In this document: positions 8,228 to 17,631 of the stretch, one piece after another | How positions within the stretch are numbered: the first letter of the stretch is position 1 | Layout: each line of letters begins with the position of its first letter | Origin: Solirubrobacteraceae bacterium | Lineage (GTDB): Bacteria; Actinomycetota; Thermoleophilia; Solirubrobacterales; Solirubrobacteraceae | Reading direction: 5' to 3' | DNA: 33,309 nucleotides | Assembly: GCA_030038955.1 (NCBI GenBank) | Contig: JASHQV010000193.1 | Coordinates: forward strand, 1 to 33,309 | Program-made: the position numbers and the translations under genes | Notes under the pieces: generated by a model | What the model was told of the DNA's origin: nothing | The model's input: the letters and a program-made list of their open reading frames with translations, nothing else | Database searches by the model: none

Positions 8228-9240
8228 CTACTCCCGAGCACGTCACCCCGACAGTAGCCAGGCGAGAAGAGCTTGATGCCGAGCAGGCGCCCCAAGCCGT
8301 CACGCGACGGCGTTACGTGGGCCGAACTGCGGATTTCGCGATCCTGCTGGGACTCGTCGCACTGTTCATTGTGCTGTCCGTCACCTCGAGTGCGTTCCTG
8401 ACCAGCGGCAACCTGTTGAACATCCTCAGCCAGTGGACGCCCGTCTGCTTCATGGCGTTGGGCGGAACTCTCGTGCTGATAGCTGGTGGTTTCGATCTCT
8501 CGATCGGCGCGATCTTTGCAATGGCCGGAATCGTCTCGGTCATGGTGGCGAATGCGACCACCCCAGCGATCGGCATGCTCGCTGGGGTGGCAGTCGGTGG
8601 GAGCCTTGGTCTCGCCAACGGCTTTCTCGTCTCGGTGCTTCGGATGAACGTGTTCGTCGCGACGATCGGCAGCTCGATTGTCCTCACTGGGCTCGCAACG
8701 GTGATATCGAAGGGCAACATCATCACCGCCAACAGTCCCGGGTTCGGGTTCTTCGGTACGGCGCAGTTCATCGGAGTGAATGTTGACATCTGGCTGATGC
8801 TCGCTGGGATCATCGTCTGCTCGCTCGTGATGAGTCGACTGTCGTTGGGTCGATACATACGTGCGATTGGCGGCAACATCGAGGCTGCACGACTGTCTGG
8901 GGTGCGAACCGAGATGGTCCGGTCACTCACCTTTCTTGCATCTGGCCTCGGTGGCGGAGTCGCTGGCGTGATCGTGGCGAGCCAAGGCGTGAGCGCTAAC
9001 GCCAACGCATTCTCCACCTCTCAGTACTCGGTATGGACAGCACTGCTGATCGGCGGAAACTCGATGTACGGAGGCGAGGGGGCGATATGGAGAACGGTCG
9101 TCGGAGTCGCGCTGCTGGCACTGATCGGCGATGGCTTTGATCTGGTCAACGTCAACCCGCTCTATCAGCAAATGGTCACCGGCGCGATCCTGCTGATCGC
9201 GGTCGCGGTGGACATGCTGATCCGACATCGGAGGAGATGA
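8224..9240 (+). CDS. Sugar-type ABC transporter permease (RbsC-like)
   Basis: Polytopic protein with SGNLLNILSQWTPVCFMALGGTLVLIAGGFDLSIGAIFA; ATG overlaps the ATPase stop (ATGA). Confidence 0.92.
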   Translation: MTTPEHVTPTVARREELDAEQAPQAVTRRRYVGRTADFAILLGLVALFIVLSVTSSAFLTSGNLLNILSQWTPVCFMALGGTLVLIAGGFDLSIGAIFAMAGIVSVMVANATTPAIGMLAGVAVGGSLGLANGFLVSVLRMNVFVATIGSSIVLTGLATVISKGNIITANSPGFGFFGTAQFIGVNVDIWLMLAGIIVCSLVMSRLSLGRYIRAIGGNIEAARLSGVRTEMVRSLTFLASGLGGGVAGVIVASQGVSANANAFSTSQYSVWTALLIGGNSMYGGEGAIWRTVVGVALLALIGDGFDLVNVNPLYQQMVTGAILLIAVAVDMLIRHRRR

Positions 9241-9324
9241 GTGTCGCGTCGAACAGGGTCCTCGGCATCACAACCACCCGCTCGTGGCAGTGCAGTGAGT
9301 AAGCACGTATAAGGAGAAGAAGCA

Positions 9325-10380
9325 ATGAAACATCAGACGTGGTCCGCTCGATGGATGCTCGTCGCGGTCTTCTTGGTGACCGCGGCCGTGGCGATCACCG
9401 GATGCGGCAGCAGTGCGACCCACAAGACAACCTCGACGACGAGCTCTTCGTCGACGAGCTCGAGCACAGGCAAGCACGTCAGCGTGGCGTTCCTCAACGA
9501 GATCATTACGAGCTACACGATCCCGATGACCGACAGCATGGAGGCGGCTGCCAAGGCAGACAACGCCTCGGTCAAGATGTTCAATGGCAACGATGACCCC
9601 TCGACGCAGGAGGCGCAATGCGCGACCGCGATTACGAGCGGCACATATCAGGCCATTCTCGAGTACCCGGTGAACGGGGCGGCTGCGGCCGCCTGCGCGA
9701 GGCTGGCGGTCGCACACCACATCGCGTTTGTTCCGCTGGATTCTCCGGTCGGACCCGATCCGACCTCAACGGCGATCCAGGTGCCCGGAATCAAGGCACA
9801 GGTGCTCGGCTCGGCACTGTCGATCGACGCCAACGCGTCCGTCCAGCTTGTGAAGATGGCTTGCTCGCACTTCGCGCCGCCGTGTACGATCGTGCAGACC
9901 GAGGCGTTGCCGGCGTTCTTCTACTCGACCTACAAGGTGAGCCACGAACAGCCGCAGTTCAAGAAGCTTGGTTACAAGGTGCTCGCCACGCCGGTGATCG
10001 GCAACTTCGATGACCCGGCCGGGACGAAGTCGGCAGTTCAGGCAATCCTCGCCAAGGGTCAGAAGATTGACGTGATCATCAGCGACGACGACTCGTCCGT
10101 TCAGGGCGCAGTGCAGCTAAAGAAAGAGGGAAAGCTCCCGAAGACCCTGATCATCGGTGACGGCGGCAGCTCCTTGGGGCTAAAGTCGATCGCCGAGGGA
10201 TACGAGTTCGGAACCGTGTATGACGTCCCGCGGACCGAAGCCGCCGTGGCCCTCCAAGAGGCAGCCGATCTTGTTCGGGGTCAGCCGGTCCCGCCGCCAG
10301 CGACGAAGACCCAGCTGAACCTGACGAAGTACTACATCATCACCAAGGCGAACGTCAATAAGGTCACGCCACAGTGGTAA
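9325..10380 (+). CDS. Sugar-type ABC transporter substrate-binding lipoprotein (periplasmic binding protein type 1)
   Basis: Signal peptide with lipobox ITGC, Ser/Thr-rich linker, PBP-1 fold; AAGGAGAAG ribosome-binding site. Confidence 0.9.
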   Translation: MKHQTWSARWMLVAVFLVTAAVAITGCGSSATHKTTSTTSSSSTSSSTGKHVSVAFLNEIITSYTIPMTDSMEAAAKADNASVKMFNGNDDPSTQEAQCATAITSGTYQAILEYPVNGAAAAACARLAVAHHIAFVPLDSPVGPDPTSTAIQVPGIKAQVLGSALSIDANASVQLVKMACSHFAPPCTIVQTEALPAFFYSTYKVSHEQPQFKKLGYKVLATPVIGNFDDPAGTKSAVQAILAKGQKIDVIISDDDSSVQGAVQLKKEGKLPKTLIIGDGGSSLGLKSIAEGYEFGTVYDVPRTEAAVALQEAADLVRGQPVPPPATKTQLNLTKYYIITKANVNKVTPQW

Positions 10381-10394
10381 TTGAACGCTGAGGA

Positions 10395-10428
10395 GCGGGC
10401 GCCGCGCTGCGGTGGGCGCGGCGCCCGC
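10395..10428 (+). other. Intercistronic hairpin: 13-bp perfect inverted repeat with 8-nt loop
   Basis: GCGGGCGCCGCGC (10395-10407) / TGCGGTGG loop / GCGCGGCGCCCGC (10416-10428), between the binding-protein gene and the amidohydrolase. Confidence 0.85.
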
Positions 10429-10445
10429 CCAGCGAGCGAGCGCGT

Positions 10446-11420
10446 ATGCCTTCGATAGTCGACTACCAGGCCCACTGGTATCCACGTTCGTACGTGGACT
10501 CGCTCGTGGGTCGCCAGGAGTTCCCGCGGGCCCGGCGGGAGGGGAATGAGATCCTCTATGAGCCGCGGCCAGGCGAGCTCTGGCGAATGGGGACCGAGTA
10601 CGTCGACCTCGACGCCCATCTCGCCGACATGGATGCCAACGGAATTGACACCGCGGTGATCAGCGCCAACCTGCTTGGCGAGGTCAGTCGCTTGGAGCTA
10701 CCGGAGGCGGTGCGCATCACGCAGCTGTTGAACGAGCTGGTGGCAGAGGCGCAGCATGCGCATCCACAGCAGATCGTCGGGCTGTGCATGCTGCCGATGC
10801 AGGACTCCGGTGCGGCGCTGCAGGTGCTCAACCGCGCAATCTGCGAGCTGGGACTGCACGGTGTGTGCGTACTGTCAAATATAGGCGGACAGCCACTCGT
10901 CGCGCCCGACTTGCTTCCGGTGTACCGCCGGATCGAGGAGCTCGGGGTGCCGCTGTTCCTGCATCCGTCCCACACCTCCATTGCGGTCGAAGCGGTATTG
11001 GGGCCGACGATCGAGGTGGGGCTGGCTTGGATGTTCGACACGGCAGCAGCTGCACTAGCGCTGATCTATGGCGGTGTGCTTGACGCGTGCCCTTCGCTGA
11101 CCGTCGTGCACCCACATCTCGGGGGGACGCTTCCCTACGTTACCGGGCGCGTGATGGAGTGTGAGATCGGCGCATCGCCGCAGCACGACCTGCTCAGTTA
11201 CCTTCGCACGCGATTCTACGTTGATTGTGTGCAGAAGACGCCCGGCGCGCTGCGCCTCGCCATCGAGACCTACGGTGCCGAGCGGATCCTATATGGGACC
11301 GACTTCCCCTGGGTGACGCGCCCGAGCACGCGCGCCTACGTCGAGGACAATCTCGCGCCGGACGTGCTCCACCAGGTGCTCTACCACAACGCGCTGCCGG
11401 CGTTGCGGCTTCCTCGCTGA
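10446..11420 (+). CDS. Amidohydrolase (ACMSD-like, amidohydrolase_2 family)
   Basis: VDYQAHWYP N-terminus, LFLHPSHTS, VVHPHLGGTLPYVTGR, ILYGTDFPWV. Confidence 0.88.
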   Translation: MPSIVDYQAHWYPRSYVDSLVGRQEFPRARREGNEILYEPRPGELWRMGTEYVDLDAHLADMDANGIDTAVISANLLGEVSRLELPEAVRITQLLNELVAEAQHAHPQQIVGLCMLPMQDSGAALQVLNRAICELGLHGVCVLSNIGGQPLVAPDLLPVYRRIEELGVPLFLHPSHTSIAVEAVLGPTIEVGLAWMFDTAAAALALIYGGVLDACPSLTVVHPHLGGTLPYVTGRVMECEIGASPQHDLLSYLRTRFYVDCVQKTPGALRLAIETYGAERILYGTDFPWVTRPSTRAYVEDNLAPDVLHQVLYHNALPALRLPR

Positions 11421-11448
11421 GGTCTATGCACCTTTCCGCTCGGCCTGG

Positions 11449-12540
11449 CTAACCCCACACTCGCCGCGCGACGGCCGCCACCAGCCGGAGCTTCTCCTCC
11501 TGCGTGCGCTCGGTTATCTCGTTGCCCATTGCCACCGAGGCAAAGCCGCACTGGGTCGCGACCGCCATCGTCTCCTTGGGATGGAACTTAGACGCATCCT
11601 CCACGCGGGCGATCAGATGATCGAACGACTCCAGCTCGTTGGTCTTGGTCGATACCAGCCCGAGCACGGCGGTCTTCTCCTCGGGCATGTCCGCGAGCGC
11701 CTCAAACGTTCCCGCTCGCTCATCGTCGTACTCGAGCACGAAACGGTCGAAGTTTGACGCTTTGGCGAACAGCTGCTTGGAGATGCTCTCGTATCCCCCG
11801 CCGGCGATCCATCGGCTCTGGTAGTTGCCGCGGCACAGGTGCAGCGCGAAGTCGACACCGTCAGCGTCGGCCACGCTGTTGATGATCTCGATGCCCTCGC
11901 CGAGGACGCGGTCGGGCTCGATGCCAAGCGAGGCCCAATGCTCGCGCATTACGGGATCGACCATCTCGCAGAGGTCGGGCGCGTCGATCTGGATGTAGCG
12001 GCAGCCGTGAGAGGCGAGAACGTGCGCCTCCTCGCGGACCAGATCGGCCGCGTCGCGGAACATGTCGAACGGGTCGGGATAGACCTCGCCGCTGCGCTCT
12101 GGCGTGTACATGGCATATGTCATCAGCGGACTGGGCAGGGTGACCTTCAGCGGCTTGAAGGCACGCGCGCGCGAGTACGCGAACTCAGGCGGGGTGAGCA
12201 TCTGCTTGCGCGTTAGCTTCCCGGTCACCGACTCGGGGCTCTGGAAATCGATGTCGTTGCCATCGGCGGCGTGAAATGGGACCGGTTTGGCCGGGACCTC
12301 GGAGAGACCCTCGACCGCGGTGATGAGCTGATCGAAGAATGTGAAGCGACGCATCTCGCCGTCGGTCACGACGTCCATGCCCACACCCTCCTGGAGCGCG
12401 ATCGCCTGGTCGACCGCCCGATCCTCAACGCGCCTGAACTCGGCCGGCTCAAGCCGACCGACCTCGAACGCCTCCCGCGCCTCACTAAGGTAACGCGGGC
12501 GTAGGAGTGACCCAACGACGTCTGCTCGATAAGTGCCCAT
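11449..12540 (-). CDS. Core-MetE-like (COG0620-type) zinc methyltransferase
   Basis: VVGSLLRPRYL...VVTDGEMRRFTFFDQ; HLCRGN (HxC) and ATQCGFAS (Cys) match the positions of MetE-type zinc ligands; about 363 aa, i.e. catalytic domain only. Confidence 0.87.
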   Translation of the reverse strand: MGTYRADVVGSLLRPRYLSEAREAFEVGRLEPAEFRRVEDRAVDQAIALQEGVGMDVVTDGEMRRFTFFDQLITAVEGLSEVPAKPVPFHAADGNDIDFQSPESVTGKLTRKQMLTPPEFAYSRARAFKPLKVTLPSPLMTYAMYTPERSGEVYPDPFDMFRDAADLVREEAHVLASHGCRYIQIDAPDLCEMVDPVMREHWASLGIEPDRVLGEGIEIINSVADADGVDFALHLCRGNYQSRWIAGGGYESISKQLFAKASNFDRFVLEYDDERAGTFEALADMPEEKTAVLGLVSTKTNELESFDHLIARVEDASKFHPKETMAVATQCGFASVAMGNEITERTQEEKLRLVAAVARRVWG

Positions 12541-12614
12541 GATCTCCTCGGGTCTCGTGTGTTTCGGCGACCCTACAGCGGTATTTCGGGCTCGTCAATA
12601 AAATCGAACCTCAC

Positions 12615-12630
12615 TGTTCGATTAGCGGAC
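12615..12630. promoter_or_regulatory. Putative IclR operator upstream of the minus-strand core-MetE-like gene
   Basis: TGTTCGATTAGCGGAC; CGATTAGCG is 8/9 to CGATTATCG. Confidence 0.45.
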
Positions 12631-12659
12631 GATAGCGTCGCGATCGGGAGCGATCGAAG

Positions 12660-14015
12660 TCAGGAGAAGCCCGGCAGGACTCGCCTCCGGACCGCGCAGA
12701 GCACGAACACCGCACCTGCCAAGCCGAGGCCGCAAGCCACGAGCGCGGCATCCCGATAGCCGCTGATCACAACCGCCTGCCCATGGCCGGCTGTCGCATC
12801 GGCCATCACGGTGGCCAGCACGGCTAAGCCGACGGCGCCGCCGACCTGCAAAGCCGTGCTCCACAGGCCGGACGCGAGGCCGGCAAGCTCGCCGTGTCCG
12901 AGGTCGTCGGTGCTGGTGATCATGCTCGCAACCTCAGTGCCGGCAATCCCAGCGCCGAAGAGGACGCCAGCGGGGACGAACGTGGCAACAATCGAGCCGC
13001 TGCCGCCAACCGCCGCCAGCGCGCCACAGCCGGCGCCGAGAACGCCCAATCCCGAGGCCAGCACGGCCCTCACGCCGAACCGGCCGACCAAGTGCGAGGC
13101 GTGAACCGAGAGCAGCAATGACATCGCTCCCGTCGGGAGCATCGCCAGTCCGCACGCGACGGGTGACAAGGCGCGACCATTCTGGAGGTAGACGGAGGTC
13201 AGCGCGAGCACGGCGAGCAGGATCGCGCCGAATACGAACGTGGCGACGCTCCCGGCGCCGACGTTGCCGGTGCGCAGCGCCGCGGGTGGGAGCATTGGCG
13301 CCGCCGCGCGCCGCTCCTGTGCTACGAACGCGAGACCCAGGACGAGCGAGGCCACGACTCCTGCGGTCACCGGGATCGAGCGCCAGCCGTATGTCGTCGA
13401 CTCGGCGACCCCGAACACGAGCGCGACGACCGTCCCGGTGCCGAGGAGGGCGCCGAGGACGTCGAGCGGGACGCTCCCGTGATCGCCGTGATAGGCCGGG
13501 ACGAGCCGGAGGCTCGCAACCAGCGCTAGCACGCTGAACGGCAGTAGTGACAGGAACACCGCGTTCCACCCGAGCCATTCGGTTAGCGTGCCGCCGAGCA
13601 ACAGCCCGACCGAGGCAGACAGGCCCGATACCAGTCCCCACGAGCCGAGCGCGACGTTGCGTTCGGGTCCCCGCGTGAACGTGACCGTGATGATCGACAG
13701 CGCGGCCGCTGACGCGAACGCGGAGGCCACGCCCTGCAGCGCCCGGCCGGCGACTAGGACAGCGGGCGAGGCCGCCAATCCGCATAATGCCGAAGCCGCC
13801 GTGAACAGGGCGAGTCCGCTGACGAGCATCAGACGGCGTCCGAAGATGTCTGCACAACGTCCAGCCAACAGCAGCGGACCCCCGAACGCGATCATGTAGG
13901 AGGTCTGAACCCACTGAAGGCTGCGGGCTGAAAATCCCACCTGTCGCTGGATCTCCGGGAGCGCAAGTACCGTGGAGGTATCAAGCAGAACGACGAGGAA
14001 CTGCGTTAGCAGCAT
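12660..14015 (-). CDS. MFS transporter (DHA2/EmrB-QacA-like, 14-TM type)
   Basis: Hydrophobic multi-TM protein; LAGRCADIFGRRLMLVSGLALFTAASALCG motif. ORF open to 14132; ATG at 14015 avoids a long overlap with the upstream SDR gene, but the start is uncertain. Confidence 0.85.
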   Translation of the reverse strand: MLLTQFLVVLLDTSTVLALPEIQRQVGFSARSLQWVQTSYMIAFGGPLLLAGRCADIFGRRLMLVSGLALFTAASALCGLAASPAVLVAGRALQGVASAFASAAALSIITVTFTRGPERNVALGSWGLVSGLSASVGLLLGGTLTEWLGWNAVFLSLLPFSVLALVASLRLVPAYHGDHGSVPLDVLGALLGTGTVVALVFGVAESTTYGWRSIPVTAGVVASLVLGLAFVAQERRAAAPMLPPAALRTGNVGAGSVATFVFGAILLAVLALTSVYLQNGRALSPVACGLAMLPTGAMSLLLSVHASHLVGRFGVRAVLASGLGVLGAGCGALAAVGGSGSIVATFVPAGVLFGAGIAGTEVASMITSTDDLGHGELAGLASGLWSTALQVGGAVGLAVLATVMADATAGHGQAVVISGYRDAALVACGLGLAGAVFVLCAVRRRVLPGFS

Positions 14016-14049
14016 CAGCCCAAGCAGCCAGCGCCGCCCCGCCAGACCG

Positions 14050-14793
14050 TTACCACATCTTGGACTGGCGCTGGAAGAACCAGCCAGCAGTGGGCCCGTC
14101 TTGGTCGAGCGTGGCAAGGTAGATCGAGACATCGGCGCCTTCGGCCGCGGACAAAGGCGCGAACGGCGCCCCCATGTCGGTGCGGCAGTAGCCGGGGTCG
14201 GAAGCGTTCACCAGCACGCCGGCCTCCCGCAGCTCGCCGCCCATCAGCGCCGTGAGCGCGTTGAGGGACGCCTTGGTGACGCGGTAGCCGCCGTGTCCGG
14301 GGTAGTGGTCCTCGCGGCGTGAGTCAGCCATGCGCTCGAACTGGCACAGCCCGGTCGTCACGTTGACGATCCGGCCGTAGCCGTTGGCGACCATCGCCGG
14401 CACGACGAGCTGGATCAGCCGCCAGGCCGCAATCACATTGATCTCGAACATCGTTCGGAGATCGTCGAGATCGGCCTCCAGCGCCCCGTGCTCTTCGTCG
14501 AGCTCCGCCGCAGCGTTGTTGACGAGGACGTCCAGCCGCCCGTGCCGGTCCTGGATTTCCCGCACGAGCGCTTGTGCCCCCTTCGCATCAGTCAGTTCGA
14601 GGGCATCGCCGAGCACGGTGGCGCCGGTCTCCTGGATCAGTGTCGCCGCGACGCTCGAGGCAAGCTCGCCGTCGCGGCCGGTCATGTGAACGACGAGCCC
14701 AGCCTTGGCTAAGCCCCGAACGATCTCCGTGCCGATCCCGCGGGTTGCCCCCGTGACCAGCGCAATTCGCTGAGCGTCGGACCCGACGTTCAT
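14050..14793 (-). CDS. Short-chain dehydrogenase/reductase (classical SDR)
   Basis: ALVTGATRGIGTEIVRGLAKAG, NNAA, YRVTKASLNAL catalytic motif; ATGA overlap with the upstream aldehyde dehydrogenase. Confidence 0.92.
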   Translation of the reverse strand: MNVGSDAQRIALVTGATRGIGTEIVRGLAKAGLVVHMTGRDGELASSVAATLIQETGATVLGDALELTDAKGAQALVREIQDRHGRLDVLVNNAAAELDEEHGALEADLDDLRTMFEINVIAAWRLIQLVVPAMVANGYGRIVNVTTGLCQFERMADSRREDHYPGHGGYRVTKASLNALTALMGGELREAGVLVNASDPGYCRTDMGAPFAPLSAAEGADVSIYLATLDQDGPTAGWFFQRQSKMW

Positions 14794-16274
14794 AGGACTA
14801 CGTTCACCACCTTCTCCTCGGTGTGGGCCCGAATCGCCGCCTCGCCCAGCTCACGGCCGACGCCGCTGGTCTTCATGCCCCCCCAGGGCAGCCGGGGATC
14901 GGGCGCGCCCCAAGCGTTAACCCACACGGCGCCGGCACGGATGCGGGCCGCGATCGTGTGCGCCTTGGTCACATCCTGCGTCCACACGACCGCGGTCAGG
15001 CCGTAGCGGGTGTCGTTGGCCAGAGCCACGGCCTCATCGGGATCGTCGAACGGGATCACGGTACCCACAGGACCGAAGATCTCCTCGCGGGCGATCGTCA
15101 TGTCGTTGGTGCCCGCGAAGATCGTCGGCTCGACGAAATAGCCCCGTCGCTCCAGCCGCTTACCGCCGGTCACCAGCTGCGCGCCCTCCTCCTCGCCGGA
15201 ACGGACGTAGCCCAGCACCCGGTCCAGCTGTGCCTGGTTGATCAGCGCTCCCATCGTCGTCCCTTCGGCAAACGGATCACCGACCACGATGTCTCGTGCA
15301 AATGCCTCCAGCCCCTCGACGACCTGGTCCTGCACCTGGCGCTGGACGAAGATCCGACTGCCAGCCGCGCACACCTCGCCGGCGTTGGCGAACACCGAGA
15401 TCGCCGCCGTGGGGATCGCAACGTCCAGGTCCGCGTCGGCGAAGACGAGCTGAGGAGACTTCCCCCCGAGCTCCAGCGTCACGGGCTTGAATGCCGCCGA
15501 CGCGATCTCGGCGATCCCGCGCCCCACCTCGGGACTGCCGGTGAACGACACCTTGTCGATACCGGGGTGGCGCACGAGCGCCGCGCCCGTGCTGGAACCC
15601 GGTCCGGGCACGACGTTTACCACGCCATCGGGCAGACCGGCCTCGTCGAGCAGCGAGACGAGGTGAAGCGTCGAGAGCGGGGCATCCGCCGGCGGCTTGA
15701 CCACCAACGTGCAGCCGCAAGCTAGCGCCGGGGCGAGCTTCCAGGAGGAGATCATCACCGGCGCGTTCCAAGGCGTGATCGCGGCGACGACACCGATCGG
15801 CTCCCGGCGCGTGTAGCAATGCCGAGAGCGCCCCATGAAGTCCGGCACCGGAATCACCTGACCGCCGATCCGGTCCGCCCAGCCGGCAAAGTGACGAAAC
15901 GTCTCGGCCGCCATTGGCACGTCGATATTCCGCGGATCGCCGACCGGCTTGGCGATCTCCAGCGCCTCGAGCTGCGCCAGCCGATCGGCGTCACGCTCGA
16001 TCAAATCGGCGATGCGCCACAACAGCCGGGCGCGTTCGGTACCGGCCATTCGTCCCCACTCGTCGCTCTCGAGGGCAGCACGGGCGGCGGCCACGGCGCG
16101 GTCCACATCAGCCTCCGAGGCGCGCGCCACCTCCGCGATTTGCTCTTCCGTCGCGGGGTCAAAGACCGGAAAAGTTGCTCCTGCCTCGCCGTTTTGCCAG
16201 CTACCGCCGATGAACAGGCCCAGCTCGGGTAGTGCGATCTGGAACCTCCCGCGGGTGATGCTCAGGGCGCTCAT
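14790..16274 (-). CDS. Aldehyde dehydrogenase (NAD(P)+-dependent)
   Basis: ITPWNAPVMISSWKLAPALACGCTLVVKPP, VTLELGGKSPQLVF, NAGEVCAAGSRIFV. Confidence 0.95.
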   Translation of the reverse strand: MSALSITRGRFQIALPELGLFIGGSWQNGEAGATFPVFDPATEEQIAEVARASEADVDRAVAAARAALESDEWGRMAGTERARLLWRIADLIERDADRLAQLEALEIAKPVGDPRNIDVPMAAETFRHFAGWADRIGGQVIPVPDFMGRSRHCYTRREPIGVVAAITPWNAPVMISSWKLAPALACGCTLVVKPPADAPLSTLHLVSLLDEAGLPDGVVNVVPGPGSSTGAALVRHPGIDKVSFTGSPEVGRGIAEIASAAFKPVTLELGGKSPQLVFADADLDVAIPTAAISVFANAGEVCAAGSRIFVQRQVQDQVVEGLEAFARDIVVGDPFAEGTTMGALINQAQLDRVLGYVRSGEEEGAQLVTGGKRLERRGYFVEPTIFAGTNDMTIAREEIFGPVGTVIPFDDPDEAVALANDTRYGLTAVVWTQDVTKAHTIAARIRAGAVWVNAWGAPDPRLPWGGMKTSGVGRELGEAAIRAHTEEKVVNVVL

Positions 16275-16316
16275 GCCGACGCACTCCTTATTAGCCTGAT
16301 ATCGAACAGCTCTGCA

Positions 16317-16331
16317 CGGTTATCGCACAAC
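16317..16331. promoter_or_regulatory. Putative IclR operator between the ALDH operon (-) and the ABM-like gene (+)
   Basis: ACGGTTATCGCACAA; CGGTTATCG is 8/9 to CGATTATCG. A degenerate TGATATCGAAC lies nearby at 16298. Confidence 0.4.
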
Positions 16332-16431
16332 ACCTGCTACAATACCGCGCCCTGGCGCCCGATGCCACGTCTGCGTCAAGCGCTCAGGTTCAAGCCGCGC
16401 GACAAGCTCAGCCGAGAGGAGAGCCACGATC

Positions 16432-16740
16432 ATGCCCGACCACAAGCTGGCCGCTGAGATCGTCCGGATCCGTCCCAAGAACGCCGCTTGCGAGCAGCGG
16501 GCCCTGGAGATCCGCGATGAGATGGTGCAGTCCTATCGCGACCAGTTCGCAGGCTTCGTCAGCTGCCGCCTGCTACACACCGAGGACAGCGGCGAGTGGG
16601 TTGACCTTTGGTACTGGAAGACCAAGGGCGACGCCGAGGAGGCGCTCGCCAACGCCGACCGCACACCCCTGTTCCAGGAATGGACGACGCTCGTCGACAT
16701 GGTCAGCTTCGAGTGGGCAGAGGTCTTAGCCGACCACTGA
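16432..16740 (+). CDS. Small dimeric alpha/beta-barrel-like protein (ABM/antibiotic-biosynthesis-monooxygenase-like)
   Basis: 102 aa, IVRIRPKNAACEQRALEIRDEMVQ...VSCRLLHTEDSGEWVDLWYWKTKGDAEEAL; fold assigned by resemblance only. Confidence 0.55.
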   Translation: MPDHKLAAEIVRIRPKNAACEQRALEIRDEMVQSYRDQFAGFVSCRLLHTEDSGEWVDLWYWKTKGDAEEALANADRTPLFQEWTTLVDMVSFEWAEVLADH

Positions 16741-16757
16741 GCCTTCGCCGTGATCGG

Positions 16758-17483
16758 CTAGGGAAGCACCGCCAGCTCGTCCCCGAACAATGAGCGAGCG
16801 ACGCTCTCGGCGAGGTCCAACAGCCTCGGCAGGTGCTCGGCGATCCCGGATGCTCTGGTGGTCGGGATCAGAATGGCGAGACTTGCCACCGCCTGCGATC
16901 CGTCGCGCACAGGAACCGCCAGCCCATACACCTCGTTCTGTAACTCGTCGTGCGAGATCGCGTACCCGAACTGGCGTACCGTGTCCAGCTGGCTGCCCAG
17001 CCGGTCATCTCCTCCAGCGGCCGAAAGGATCCGATCGATCGTACCCTGCTCCATGAACGCTAGCAGGGCCCGTCCGCTCGCCCCCAGCGTCAGCGAATGG
17101 CGCGATCCGATTCGGTGCTGCACCCGGACAACATGGGCAGTACCCACCACCTGCTCGAGCACCACCGCGTCGTCTCCGTCTGGCACGTGGAGCACGATCG
17201 TCTCGCCAATCTCGGAGGCCAGCGCCGCCATGTCACCGGCGGCCGCGGCACGCAGTTCGGGTTCAACGCGCGCGGCGAGCCTGACCAAGAGCGGCCCGGG
17301 CACATAGCCGCCCTGCTGGCGGATAATGAACCCGCGGCGATGCAGCGTGCTGAGCAGGCGGTGGATCACGGTCCGATTGAGACCAAGCGCGCGGGATAGC
17401 TCAGCGGCGGTCATCGGACCTGACTCGCTCAGCTCCACCAGAGCTGCCAGAGCCTCGTCGGCGGTCTTGGAGATCTCGGCCAT
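16758..17483 (-). CDS. IclR-family transcriptional regulator
   Basis: N-terminal HTH SGPMTAAELSRALGLNRTVIHRLLSTLHRRGFI; C-terminal effector domain LGASGRALLAFMEQG...GYAISHDELQNEVYGLAVPVRDGSQAVASLAIL. ORF open to 17510. Confidence 0.93.
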   Translation of the reverse strand: MAEISKTADEALAALVELSESGPMTAAELSRALGLNRTVIHRLLSTLHRRGFIIRQQGGYVPGPLLVRLAARVEPELRAAAAGDMAALASEIGETIVLHVPDGDDAVVLEQVVGTAHVVRVQHRIGSRHSLTLGASGRALLAFMEQGTIDRILSAAGGDDRLGSQLDTVRQFGYAISHDELQNEVYGLAVPVRDGSQAVASLAILIPTTRASGIAEHLPRLLDLAESVARSLFGDELAVLP

Positions 17484-17631
17484 GCTGAGACAGGATATTA
17501 CGGGCGGCACCCGAAAGCCGGGCCCACCAGCACGATTCTGGGCATCTTACGACTCAGGTGGTTCCTTTGATTTTCGATGAGAAGAACTACAGTACATGCC
17601 GAGTCCGTTTGTGCTAGTTTCGATCAGTAGT

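Noticed and set aside
9415-9477. Ser/Thr-rich low-complexity stretch
   Set aside because: Ordinary lipoprotein linker after the lipobox of a binding protein.
13118-13537. Plus-strand ORFs within the MFS gene region
   Set aside because: Arg/Ser-rich shadow frames of a clear membrane transporter gene.
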